Shown here piece by piece: positions 25,569 through 33,876 of a stretch of 64,000 nt of DNA. The DNA lies in NCBI GenBank assembly GCA_959601495.1, contig CAUGPT010000006.1, positions 1-64,000 of the forward strand, read 5' to 3'. The position numbers were made by a program, and so were the translations under genes. The notes below the pieces were generated by a model. It was given only the letters and a program-made list of their open reading frames with translations. It did no database searches and was not told the origin of the DNA. Source of the DNA: Avispirillum sp959601495. GTDB lineage: Bacteria; Bacillota; Clostridia; Oscillospirales; CAG-272. Every line of letters starts with the position of its first letter. Within the stretch, counting starts at the first letter, position 1.

Positions 25569-27323
25569 TTATTTACTGTATTTTTCGTTTTCTTTTCTGC
25601 GGCGCTCGATTATGCTTCTCAGATCGTCTCCGCCGCTTTTCTCTTTCAGCTTTTCCGACATTTCCCGCAGGCTGCGGGCGTAGTCGGCAAATATCTGCGG
25701 ACTGTCGGAGAGCTTTTTCCTGTCCGCGATCATTTTTGCCGCCCGTGAGACCTCGTCCTGCGTAAACGTTTCGGAGAGCATTCCGAAATCAAAATCATCG
25801 GTCTCGGTGACGGCACGGTACAGCCTGCGGTTGAGATCGGACGAAAAGCACTCTTCATCAAGAAGCCCTCCGTCGCGCGCAAGCTTTATATACTCGGGGC
25901 GCAGAAGCATCATGCCTATTAGCGCGCATTCAAGCTTTACGTTGCCCGGCGCTTTCGCGAAATCGGGGTCTACCCTGTCGCCGATGCCGGAGGTTATTCT
26001 CACAACTTCCGAATGCTGCTCCTTTTTGCGTTTTGCGTTGGCGCGGCGGATCATGCCCACCACCTCACTTTTAACGCCGGAGATATCCACCGACAAAAGC
26101 GACGCCACCCGCTGACAGTATATATCCTGTTCAACTCGTGACGGAATATCTGCGATGGCATAGCAAAGCTCCCTTGCCGCCTTAGCCTTTCCGTCCGCCG
26201 TGTTTATATCATATTTGGACGTAATATTTGCGATCTTATGTTCAAATCCGCTTCGCGAGCCCTGCAGAACTTCCGCGAAACGCGCGGGACCGTAAGCCTT
26301 TATATACTCGTCGGGATCCTTCGCACCGGGGATGGTGAGCACCTTTGCGTCAACACCCGCTTCGCCGAGCAGCCGCAGCGCCTTGTCAGCGGCTTTCTGC
26401 CCCGCTTCGTCGCTGTCGTATGAGATTATGACCTTGTCGGTATATTTCTTCATTATCCGAGCGTGGTCGGGAGTTATAGCCGTTCCCAGCGTGGCAACGG
26501 CGTTTTCGAATCCCGCCGCGTGCAGCGCGATAACGTCCATATACCCTTCGCACAGGATAAAACCGTTTTCCGTATGCTTTCTGGCATAGTTCAGGGCGAA
26601 AAGATGCCGGCTCTTCTTGAACGCGGGCGTATCCGCCGAGTTCAGGTATTTCGGTTTGGAGTCGTCAAGTACGCGGCCGCCGAAAGCTACGATGTTGCCG
26701 GTTGTGTCGATAATGGGAAACATGACGCGGTTGCGAAAGCAGTCATATGTATTTTTCTCGTTTTTGCGGGAGCGCTGACACAGATACCCCGCCACCATTT
26801 CCTCGTCGGTGAAACCCGCAGAGCGCAGATGCTTTTTCAGAGCGTCGTAGGAATTCGGGGCATAGCCGAGACCGAAATGCTTTATTGTCGCACCCGACAG
26901 CGCGCGCTTTTCGAAATATTCCATGCCCGCGCGTCCTTCGGACGAATACAGGGTATTGCGAAAGAATTTTGCAGCGCACAAATTCATTTCCAGTATTCGC
27001 GAGCGGCTGACTCCTTCGTTTGCGTATCCGTCGTCGTCAGGCAGCGCAATCCCGCATCTTGCAGCCAGAAATTCAAGCGCGCCGCGATAGTCAAGGTTTT
27101 CAATACGCATTATGAAGCTTATAACGTCGCCGCCGGCACCGCAGCCGAAGCAATAGAAATGAGAATCTCCGGTATAGACCGTGAACGACGGTGTTTTTTC
27201 ACTGTGAAACGGGCACAGACCCTTAAGGTTTGAGCCGGATCTGGTGAGATTTACATATGAAGAAATAACGTCCTCGATGCTGTTTCTGTATTTAAGATCT
27301 TCAATAACACTTGCGGGTATCAT
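25569..27323 (-). CDS. dnaG: DNA primase
   Basis: A 584-residue primase that makes RNA primers at the replication fork. It has the CHC2 zinc finger (CPFHSEKTPSF...CFGCGAGGD, about residues 36-63), the TOPRIM domain (LCEGYMDVIALHAAG with its Glu, and the ISYDSDEAG acidic pair) and a C-terminal DnaB-interacting helical region. GGAGG overlaps a first ATG directly, so the ATG two codons later (27323) is the better start. It lies 22 bp before rpoD and 31 bp after dgt. Confidence 0.96.
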   Translation of the reverse strand: MIPASVIEDLKYRNSIEDVISSYVNLTRSGSNLKGLCPFHSEKTPSFTVYTGDSHFYCFGCGAGGDVISFIMRIENLDYRGALEFLAARCGIALPDDDGYANEGVSRSRILEMNLCAAKFFRNTLYSSEGRAGMEYFEKRALSGATIKHFGLGYAPNSYDALKKHLRSAGFTDEEMVAGYLCQRSRKNEKNTYDCFRNRVMFPIIDTTGNIVAFGGRVLDDSKPKYLNSADTPAFKKSRHLFALNYARKHTENGFILCEGYMDVIALHAAGFENAVATLGTAITPDHARIMKKYTDKVIISYDSDEAGQKAADKALRLLGEAGVDAKVLTIPGAKDPDEYIKAYGPARFAEVLQGSRSGFEHKIANITSKYDINTADGKAKAARELCYAIADIPSRVEQDIYCQRVASLLSVDISGVKSEVVGMIRRANAKRKKEQHSEVVRITSGIGDRVDPDFAKAPGNVKLECALIGMMLLRPEYIKLARDGGLLDEECFSSDLNRRLYRAVTETDDFDFGMLSETFTQDEVSRAAKMIADRKKLSDSPQIFADYARSLREMSEKLKEKSGGDDLRSIIERRRKENEKYSK

Positions 27324-27354
27324 CAGCATCCTCCGTAATATAAATTTTCAAAAA

Positions 27355-28368
27355 TCAGTAGTCCGACGGCGTTTGCCACACGGACGGGATGAACAGACGC
27401 TTGAACGTATCGATGGCGTATCTGTCCGTCATGCCGGATATATAGTCGCAGACGCAGCGGCCTACGCCCTCGGCTTCGATGTTGTTGTAGTACAGCTCGG
27501 GCATCTCGTCGGGATGGCTTGAGAAATAGTCAAACATTTCGCAAAGCATGGCTTTTGCCTTTTTCTCCTCACCCTTGGCTTTCGGATTTTTGTAGACCGC
27601 TTCGAAAAGGAAATCGCGCAGCGCCTCATATGCTTCAAAAACCTCGGGGGTCATCGAAATGTCCGGCTGCCCCTGAGAAGCGTCTATGACCGCCGTTACC
27701 ATGGTGTTTATCCTCTCGCTGTGGCCTCTGCCCACAACTTTCAGTATATCCTCGGGGATATCGTCTATAGTCATGATGCCGGCTCTGCAGGCATCGTCAA
27801 TATCGTGATTTATGTATGCGATACGGTCTGCAAATTTTATAATGCGCCCTTCAAGCGTCGCCGCTTTGTTCTCGCCCGCATGGTTGAGAATACCGTCGCG
27901 CACCTCGACCGTAAGATTAAGCCCCGCGCCGTCCTTTTCAAGCTTTTCAACAACGCGCACGCTTTGTTTGTAGTGGGTGAAATCGGGGCTGTAGCACTGC
28001 TGCATGGCAGCTTCCCCGGCGTGGCCGAACGGCGTATGACCGAGATCGTGCCCAAGCGCCGCCGCCTCGCACAGATCCTCGTTGAGAAGCAGCGCGCGGC
28101 AGATAATGCGCGCTATCTGCGTGACCTCAAGAGTATGCGTAAGCCTTGTTCTGTAATGCTCGTCAACGGGAAACAGAAAAACCTGCGTTTTGTGCATAAG
28201 CCGTCTGAAAGACTTGGAATGTATGATCTTGTCCCTGTCCCTCTGAAACTCAGTTCTGTTGCTGCAGGGCGTGTACGGGTGATCTCTGCCCGCCGTGTTG
28301 CAGGTCAGAAAGGCATAGGAAGAAAGAGTCGCTTTTTCTCTCTCACAAAAAAGCTCAGCCAGAGTCAT
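27355..28368 (-). CDS. dgt: dGTP triphosphohydrolase-like HD protein
   Basis: A 337-residue deoxyguanosinetriphosphate triphosphohydrolase-like protein that hydrolyses dNTPs to nucleoside and triphosphate. HD-domain metal ligands are visible: His in RLTHTLEVTQIAR, the HD pair in AALGHDLGHTPFGHAGE and Asp in IIKFADRIAYINHDIDD. The length fits the short type-2 bacterial family. It opens the dgt-dnaG-rpoD operon, a conserved order in Clostridia that ties dNTP control to replication and transcription. Confidence 0.93.
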   Translation of the reverse strand: MTLAELFCEREKATLSSYAFLTCNTAGRDHPYTPCSNRTEFQRDRDKIIHSKSFRRLMHKTQVFLFPVDEHYRTRLTHTLEVTQIARIICRALLLNEDLCEAAALGHDLGHTPFGHAGEAAMQQCYSPDFTHYKQSVRVVEKLEKDGAGLNLTVEVRDGILNHAGENKAATLEGRIIKFADRIAYINHDIDDACRAGIMTIDDIPEDILKVVGRGHSERINTMVTAVIDASQGQPDISMTPEVFEAYEALRDFLFEAVYKNPKAKGEEKKAKAMLCEMFDYFSSHPDEMPELYYNNIEAEGVGRCVCDYISGMTDRYAIDTFKRLFIPSVWQTPSDY

Positions 28369-28498
28369 AATGTCACCGCCCTCAGCATTATTTTATGTTT
28401 TCACTATAATATACGCAAGAAAATACTTTATTACTTTTTTACGCGCAAATTATATAAAAAATTAAGCTTTCTCCGTCAGAATCGCGCAGGCGAAAGAC

Positions 28499-28536
28499 AA
28501 AATACGGGAAGTCCGCCGCGGGACCTCCCGTATTTT
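28499..28536 (-). terminator. ileS terminator
   Basis: AAAATACGGGA pairs with TCCCGTATTTT, with GTCC/GGAC extending the stem inward; it lies just past the ileS stop. Confidence 0.8.
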
Positions 28537-28551
28537 TTATCTATTAATATT

Positions 28552-31500
28552 TCAGCGCTTAATGGTTATAACAACGGATTCTCCGTTGATGTTCCAATCC
28601 TTGGAAACACCGTCTGCGGGAGCGTCGGCATAAGAAATTTTGTCGCAAAGCACCGCCTTTGAGAATTCGGTGCTGTCGTGCTCGAGAACTTCTTTTATCT
28701 TTTCGCTGCCGACAAAGGTCACGGCGATGTGATCCGTCACATTGAAATCGGCTTCCTTACGCATCGTCTGAACCTTGGAAATAAGCTCGCGCACAAATCC
28801 CTCTTCGATAAGCTTATCGGTGAGAGTGGTGCAAAGCGCAACGGTAAGCCCGTTCTGAGCAACGGAGTACCAGCCCTCTTTCTGCTGAACGTCTATGAGA
28901 AGATCGTCCTTCGTAAGGCTTACGGGGGTACCGTCGACTTCAAAGTCAAGCGATCCGTCAGCTTCAAGAGAAGCCATTGCCGCGTTTCCGTCAACGCCCG
29001 CAAGATAGCGGTTTATGCCGCCGAGCAGCTTGCCGTACTTCGGTCCGACTGTGCGCAGCTGGGGCTTGAAGCTGTAGGAGGATATCTGCGAGATATCGGG
29101 AGAGAACGTTGCTTTTTTAACGTTCAGCTCGTCCTCAACTATGCCGCGATAGTAGTCGTCCACCTGTCTGTCCGTCTTTACGCATATTTCGGAGAGAGGC
29201 TGTCTGTTCTTGATATTCGCGCCGTTTCTCGCCGCTCTGCCCAGAACGACAGTGTCAAGGATAAACTCCATATCGTCCTCAAGCTTTTTGTCTATCATAG
29301 TTTCGTCAACATCCGGGAACTTGCAGAAATGAACGCTTTCGGGAGCGTTTTTGTCAACGGTGCAAACAAGATTGCGGTATATATCCTCAGCCATGAACGG
29401 GATCATGGGGGCAGCCGCCTTTGCGACGGTCACGAGAGAGGTATACAGAGTCATGTACGCGGCGATCTTGTCCTCGGTCATATCGGAGACCCAGAAACGC
29501 TCGCGGCAGCGACGCACATACCAGTTGGAAAGCTCGTCCACGAAGGTAGAAAGGCAGCGGGCAGCCTCGGGTATGCGGTACGCGGCAAGGTTTGAGTCGA
29601 CTCCGCCGACCATGGTATTGAGCCTTGACAGTATGAACTTATCCATGACCGTAAGGGCACATTCTTTAAGGTCGTAGCAGGTAGGATCAAAGTTGTCGAT
29701 ATTTGCGTAAAGCACCCAGAACGCATAAGTATTCTGAAGCGTGCCCATGAACTTGCGCTGACCTTCGGTCACTGCCTTGTCGCTGAAGCGGGACGGCAGC
29801 CAGGGCGCCGAGTTGGTGTAGAAATACCAGCGGATAGCGTCGGCTCCGTGAGTTTCGAGAGCGGTGAACGGATCGACCGCGTTGCCCTTTGATTTGGACA
29901 TTTTCTGTCCGTCCTCATCCTGCACGAGACCGAGAACTATAACGTTTCTGAAGGGCGCTTTGTCAAACAGCAGCGTGGATATCGCAAGCAGCGAATAGAA
30001 CCAGCCGCGCGTCTGGTCAACAGCCTCGGAGATAAAGTCCGCCGGGAACTGCGACTTGAACTTTTCTTCGTTTTCGAAAGGATAGTGGTGCTGCGCAAAA
30101 GGCATTGAGCCGGAGTCGAACCAGCAGTCTATAACTTCGGTAACGCGCTTCATCTCTTTGCCGCACTCGGGGCACTTTATTGTGACAGCGTCAATGTAGG
30201 GACGGTGAAGCTCGATATTCTCCGGACAGTTGTCGGACATCTCGCGCAGCTCGGCTATCGAGCCGACGGAATGTCTGTGTCCGCAGGGGCACTCCCAGAT
30301 GTTGAGAGGTGTTCCCCAGTAGCGGTTGCGGCTGATGCCCCAGTCCTGAACGTTTTCGAGCCAGTCACCGAAGCGCTTCTTGCCGATAGACTCGGGTATC
30401 CAGTTTATGGTGTTGTTGTTTGCGATAAGTCTGTCCTTAACGGCGGTCATCTTTATGAACCAGCTGTCACGGGCGTAGTAGATAAGCGGGGTCCCGCAGC
30501 GCCAGCAATGGGGGTAGCTGTGCTCAAAAACAGGCGCGTCAAAAAGGAGTCCGCGCTCTTTAAGATCGCGCAGAACAAGCTTGTCCGCGTCCTTTACAAA
30601 CACGCCGGGCCATGCGGTCTCGGCGGTCATCTCGCCCTTGGAGTCTACAAGCTGGATAAGGGGCAGACCGTATTTGCGGCCCACGCGCGCGTCGTCCTCA
30701 CCGAAAGCGGGAGCGGTATGAACTATGCCTGTACCGTCGTCCATGGTAACATAGTCGTCCATGGTAACATACCAGCACTTCTCCGCGGGGGATACAAAGC
30801 GGAACAGAGGCTCGTATTCTCTGCCCTCAAGCTCGCGTCCCTGCATTCTTTCCAGCACTTCGTAATTGCCCTCGCCGAGGACTTTATCCGCAAGCGCTTC
30901 GGCAAGGATATATACTTCGTCGTCGGACTTTACTTTGACATACGCCGCGTCGGGGTTTACGCAAAGCGCCGCGTTGGACGGCAGAGTCCACGGTGTCGTC
31001 GTCCACGCGAGAAAAGAGCCGCCGCCCTCCTTGAAGCGGAATTTAACCACAGCGGAGCGCTCTTTAACGTCCTTGTAGCCCTGAGCGACCTCGTGAGAGG
31101 AAAGGGGCGTTCCGCAACGCGGGCAGTAAGGAACTATCTTAAAGCCCTTATAAAGAAGACCCTTGTCCCATATCTGCTTCAGCGCCCACCACTCTGACTC
31201 GATATAGTCATTGTGATAGGTAACGTAAGGCTCCTTCATGTCCGCCCAAAAGCCGACGGTGTCAGAAAAAGACTCCCACATGCTTTTGTATTTCCATACG
31301 GATTCCTTGCATTTTTCGATAAAAGGCGCGATTCCGTATTCCTCTATCTGCTCCTTACCGTTGATGCCGAGCAGCTTCTCGACTTCAAGCTCAACGGGAA
31401 GACCGTGGGTGTCCCAGCCTGCCTTGCGGGGAACATCGCAGCCCTTCATGGCATGATACCTGGGTATCATATCCTTAATAACTCTTGTGAGAACGTGACC

Positions 31501-31674
31501 TATGTGCGGCTTGCCGTTAGCCGTGGGAGGGCCGTCGTAGAAAGTATACTTTCTGTCTCCCTTGTGCATTTCAAGACTGCGCTCGAAGATCTTGTTGTCT
31601 TTCCAGAACTTCAGAGTTTCGGCTTCTCTGTCAACGAAGTTCAGGTCGGTAGGAACCTTTTTGTACATAGACAT
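28552..31674 (-). CDS. ileS: Isoleucyl-tRNA synthetase, type 2 (eukaryote-like)
   Basis: A 1040-residue class-I synthetase that charges tRNA(Ile). HIGH is in NGKPHIGHVLT and KMSKS is in DGQKMSKSKGNAVDP. The large CP1 editing domain contains GTGIVHTAPAFGEDD. The overall sequence is of the IleS2 type common in Clostridia, a class often naturally less sensitive to mupirocin. Directly before the editing motif the DNA carries an 18-bp perfect tandem repeat (30736-30771) coding YVTMDD twice. Expression should be controlled by the upstream T-box. GGAAGGG precedes the ATG. Confidence 0.96.
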   Translation of the reverse strand: MSMYKKVPTDLNFVDREAETLKFWKDNKIFERSLEMHKGDRKYTFYDGPPTANGKPHIGHVLTRVIKDMIPRYHAMKGCDVPRKAGWDTHGLPVELEVEKLLGINGKEQIEEYGIAPFIEKCKESVWKYKSMWESFSDTVGFWADMKEPYVTYHNDYIESEWWALKQIWDKGLLYKGFKIVPYCPRCGTPLSSHEVAQGYKDVKERSAVVKFRFKEGGGSFLAWTTTPWTLPSNAALCVNPDAAYVKVKSDDEVYILAEALADKVLGEGNYEVLERMQGRELEGREYEPLFRFVSPAEKCWYVTMDDYVTMDDGTGIVHTAPAFGEDDARVGRKYGLPLIQLVDSKGEMTAETAWPGVFVKDADKLVLRDLKERGLLFDAPVFEHSYPHCWRCGTPLIYYARDSWFIKMTAVKDRLIANNNTINWIPESIGKKRFGDWLENVQDWGISRNRYWGTPLNIWECPCGHRHSVGSIAELREMSDNCPENIELHRPYIDAVTIKCPECGKEMKRVTEVIDCWFDSGSMPFAQHHYPFENEEKFKSQFPADFISEAVDQTRGWFYSLLAISTLLFDKAPFRNVIVLGLVQDEDGQKMSKSKGNAVDPFTALETHGADAIRWYFYTNSAPWLPSRFSDKAVTEGQRKFMGTLQNTYAFWVLYANIDNFDPTCYDLKECALTVMDKFILSRLNTMVGGVDSNLAAYRIPEAARCLSTFVDELSNWYVRRCRERFWVSDMTEDKIAAYMTLYTSLVTVAKAAAPMIPFMAEDIYRNLVCTVDKNAPESVHFCKFPDVDETMIDKKLEDDMEFILDTVVLGRAARNGANIKNRQPLSEICVKTDRQVDDYYRGIVEDELNVKKATFSPDISQISSYSFKPQLRTVGPKYGKLLGGINRYLAGVDGNAAMASLEADGSLDFEVDGTPVSLTKDDLLIDVQQKEGWYSVAQNGLTVALCTTLTDKLIEEGFVRELISKVQTMRKEADFNVTDHIAVTFVGSEKIKEVLEHDSTEFSKAVLCDKISYADAPADGVSKDWNINGESVVITIKR
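30736..30771. repeat. 18-bp perfect tandem repeat inside ileS
   Basis: Two identical 18-bp units (30736-30753 and 30754-30771) encode YVTMDD-YVTMDD just ahead of the editing-domain motif. Related synthetases often have a Y-V-T-x-x-D-Y-V-T stretch here, so the protein length may be normal even though the DNA is an exact repeat. Confidence 0.85.
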
Positions 31675-31739
31675 AGATGTACCCTTCCTTTTTCAATAAT
31701 GTCCTGATATTTACCGTATGTCATGCGTGACCGAAAGCT

Positions 31740-31996
31740 TTTTAAAAAACAAAAAGCCTTTGCCGCAAGGACAAAGGCAAGCTCTTTGTTTATACCACCT
31801 GCATACGGACATATGCGCCTCCTGTAACGGTGAGGCACCGGCGGGGGCTACTGTCTTCATCGAAAGAATTTCGCCCTGCGGCTCGGGAGTGATATTCGCA
31901 CCGAAATCGTGATACCGGTCTTGCACCGTCACCGGCTCGCTTTATCAGACATTCGGGTTACTGTCTCCGTCTCAGCTTTTAATATTTATACCTTTT
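31740..31996 (-). ncRNA. T-box leader, isoleucine specific, controlling ileS
   Basis: The untranslated leader has a stem-I region with GCGAGCCGG...CCGGT, a specifier loop GAATATCACTCC holding the Ile codon AUC (31893-31891), the T-box core GGTGGTATAAACA (31803-31788), and a terminator GCCTTTG/CAAAGGC (31778-31756) followed by a T-rich run down to 31741. Uncharged tRNA(Ile) would pair through its anticodon and NCCA end and stabilise the antiterminator, switching ileS on. Confidence 0.93.
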
Positions 31997-31999
31997 TGA

Positions 32000-32028
32000 A
32001 TTATAACACCGCGGATCCGTATTGTCAA
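32000..32028 (-). promoter_or_regulatory. ileS promoter
   Basis: Minus-strand TTGACA (32028-32023), 17-base spacer, TATAAT (32005-32000), both full consensus, just upstream of the T-box. Confidence 0.9.
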
Positions 32029-32058
32029 TAAATGATTTGAAATTTGTTGCGAAGCAGA

Positions 32059-33186
32059 TTATTTTACGCATCCTCGGGCAATTTTCTCGATACATTCGGC
32101 AAGACCTGCCGCATCGCCGGCGCTTGAGAACGGTCCCGCGCTTGCCCGCACCGCGCCGCACTCCAGCGTGCCTGCGGTTTTGTGCGCGAGCGGCGCGCAG
32201 TGCAGCCCCGCGCGCACGCATATGCCGTATGAGTCGAGCATGGCGGCGCATTCCTGACAGTTGACACCGTCAACGTTGAAAAGACACAGCGCCCCGCCGG
32301 GGGACGAATACAGCTTTACTCCCTTTATTTGCGAAAGATACTTGTGCATAAGAGTCGAAACACATCTTTCTTGCCTTGCTATGTTCTGCACACCGACGCG
32401 TCTTACATACCTGATCCCGCACGCAAGACCCACCGCGGCAGGCGTTGCGGCGGTTCCCGCCTCCAGTCTGTCGGGCAGAAACGCGGGCATATCTTTTTCT
32501 ATTGAATTTATGCCGCTGCCGCCGTAAGCGAACGGCTTGGGAACAATGCCGTCCGCATAAAGCGCGAGCCCGGATCCCTGCGGTCCGAGAAGACCTTTAT
32601 GCCCCGCAGTACAAAGCACGGATATACCGTCGCGCCGCATATTTATGTCATACGTGCCCGCACTTTGAGAGGCGTCAAGTATAAATAAAATGCCGCGCTG
32701 TCCGCACAGCCTGCCGATATCGCCTATGGGCAGCACCCGATTTATGATATTTGACGCGTGCAGGCATATTACAGCTGCGGTGTTCGGGCGAAGCAAGCTT
32801 TTTATCTTCCGCGCTACATCTCCGCAGGTCGAAAAAACGTCATAAGTGACCCCGCGCTCTCTTTTCAGAAATTCAACGGGGCGCAGCACGCTGTTGTGCT
32901 CCATATCCGATATAACAACATGACTGCCCGGCTCGACAAGCCCGAAGATCGCGGAGTTAAGCGCATACGTGGCGTTAGGAAAAAGAGCCGCACCGCCGCA
33001 GTCCTCAAGTCCGAAAATCGATGCCGCCTCTTCCCTGCACTCATACAGTGCCGCGGAGGAGCGCGCGGCAAGGCTGTGGCTTCCCCTTCCCGGATTGCCG
33101 CACCAATCATTTATGCACTCATAAACGCTCTGCGCCACCTCCGGCGGTTTGGGAAACGTCGTTGCGGCATTGTCAAGATATATCAT
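32059..33186 (-). CDS. Class V aminotransferase / cysteine desulfurase-like protein
   Basis: A 375-residue fold-type I PLP enzyme. The PLP lysine is in TAGHKGLLGPQG, the N-terminus reads MIYLDNAATTFPKP, and a candidate persulfide Cys lies in RAGLHCAPLAH. The form matches the CsdA-like family that travels with DUF3343 genes. It would mobilise sulfur or selenium from cysteine or selenocysteine. I start it at ATG 33186, where AAAGGAAAG is well placed. The DUF3343 gene lies 78 bp upstream on the same strand, supporting a donor-carrier pair. Confidence 0.87.
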   Translation of the reverse strand: MIYLDNAATTFPKPPEVAQSVYECINDWCGNPGRGSHSLAARSSAALYECREEAASIFGLEDCGGAALFPNATYALNSAIFGLVEPGSHVVISDMEHNSVLRPVEFLKRERGVTYDVFSTCGDVARKIKSLLRPNTAAVICLHASNIINRVLPIGDIGRLCGQRGILFILDASQSAGTYDINMRRDGISVLCTAGHKGLLGPQGSGLALYADGIVPKPFAYGGSGINSIEKDMPAFLPDRLEAGTAATPAAVGLACGIRYVRRVGVQNIARQERCVSTLMHKYLSQIKGVKLYSSPGGALCLFNVDGVNCQECAAMLDSYGICVRAGLHCAPLAHKTAGTLECGAVRASAGPFSSAGDAAGLAECIEKIARGCVK

Positions 33187-33264
33187 ATATAAAACTTTCC
33201 TTTCGCTCATGGGCGGCGCAGCGGGCGTGCGCCGCCGTCTCGTTTTCAAAGGCGGCTGCGGCGC

Positions 33265-33483
33265 TTATCTGCCGATAATTTCGCCGTAGCTTACGTTTTT
33301 TGTTCGAAGGAGCCGTTCTGCTTCGCCCGCCGCGGCGCACGGAAAGCTGACGCCGTACGCGCAGCCGTTCTTAGTCATACTCGGATCAAGCCCGACAACG
33401 GCGGCGCTGATGCCACCCGCGGACAAGACCCTTAGAGCGCGCTGCGCGTTTGTCATATTTTTAGTTGAAGCAATACACATCAT
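33265..33483 (-). CDS. DUF3343 putative Se/S carrier protein
   Basis: A 72-residue protein of the DUF3343 family, small ferredoxin-like-fold proteins proposed to carry sulfur or selenium. The family Cys lies in KNGCAYGVSFP near residue 41, where relatives have DCGL-type sequence. It precedes the cysteine desulfurase-like gene, the usual neighbour. Two adjacent ATGs are possible starts. Biochemical function is not established for the family. Confidence 0.8.
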   Translation of the reverse strand: MMCIASTKNMTNAQRALRVLSAGGISAAVVGLDPSMTKNGCAYGVSFPCAAAGEAERLLRTKNVSYGEIIGR

Positions 33484-33627
33484 GATTTTTCATATCCTGC
33501 TTTCTGCCTGCGATGCGGTACAGCTCATTACAGTCTATTCACAAAAGCAAAAGTTGCCCGCCGCGCGGCGGGGAGAAAGTATGCCCGGGTCTTTGATATT
33601 ATCTATGCGGAGAAAGGAGGGTGACGC
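33484..33627 (+). promoter_or_regulatory. Short divergent region before the packaging module
   Basis: 144 bp between the DUF3343 gene and the TerS-like gene. It contains a perfect 16-base palindrome CCCGCCGCGCGGCGGG (33557-33572) and a -10-like TATTAT near 33596, but no convincing -35 box. The ribosome site AAAGGAGG lies at its end. Confidence 0.45.
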
Positions 33628-33876
33628 TTGGCAAAAAACAAAAGCGACAGAATGAAAACTTCCCTTGAAAAGGTGTCCGTTGCCATAGAGCAGGTGTCCA
33701 GACATCTCAGAGGCGACGACGGCGGGATCGACGAAGAAAAGCTGCGGCAGCTGAAAAATCTAACGTCCGCCGCCAAAGAGCTTACGACTCTTATAGAAAG
33801 CACCGACGACGGCGATGGGGGAGAAACCGAGATCAAGGTAAGCTTTACCGACGGCTGCGAAAAATGGGCAAAGTAG
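33628..33876 (+). CDS. Small terminase-subunit-like protein
   Basis: An 82-residue charged helical protein, probably starting at TTG 33628, which has AAAGGAGG seven bases upstream. The EEKLRQLKNLTSAAKELTTLIES segment resembles a helix found in short proteins encoded just before TerL in Clostridia phages. It lacks an obvious DNA-binding helix-turn-helix, so the TerS role rests on position (it overlaps the TerL start by 13 bp). It could instead be another small packaging accessory. Confidence 0.6.
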   Translation: MAKNKSDRMKTSLEKVSVAIEQVSRHLRGDDGGIDEEKLRQLKNLTSAAKELTTLIESTDDGDGGETEIKVSFTDGCEKWAK

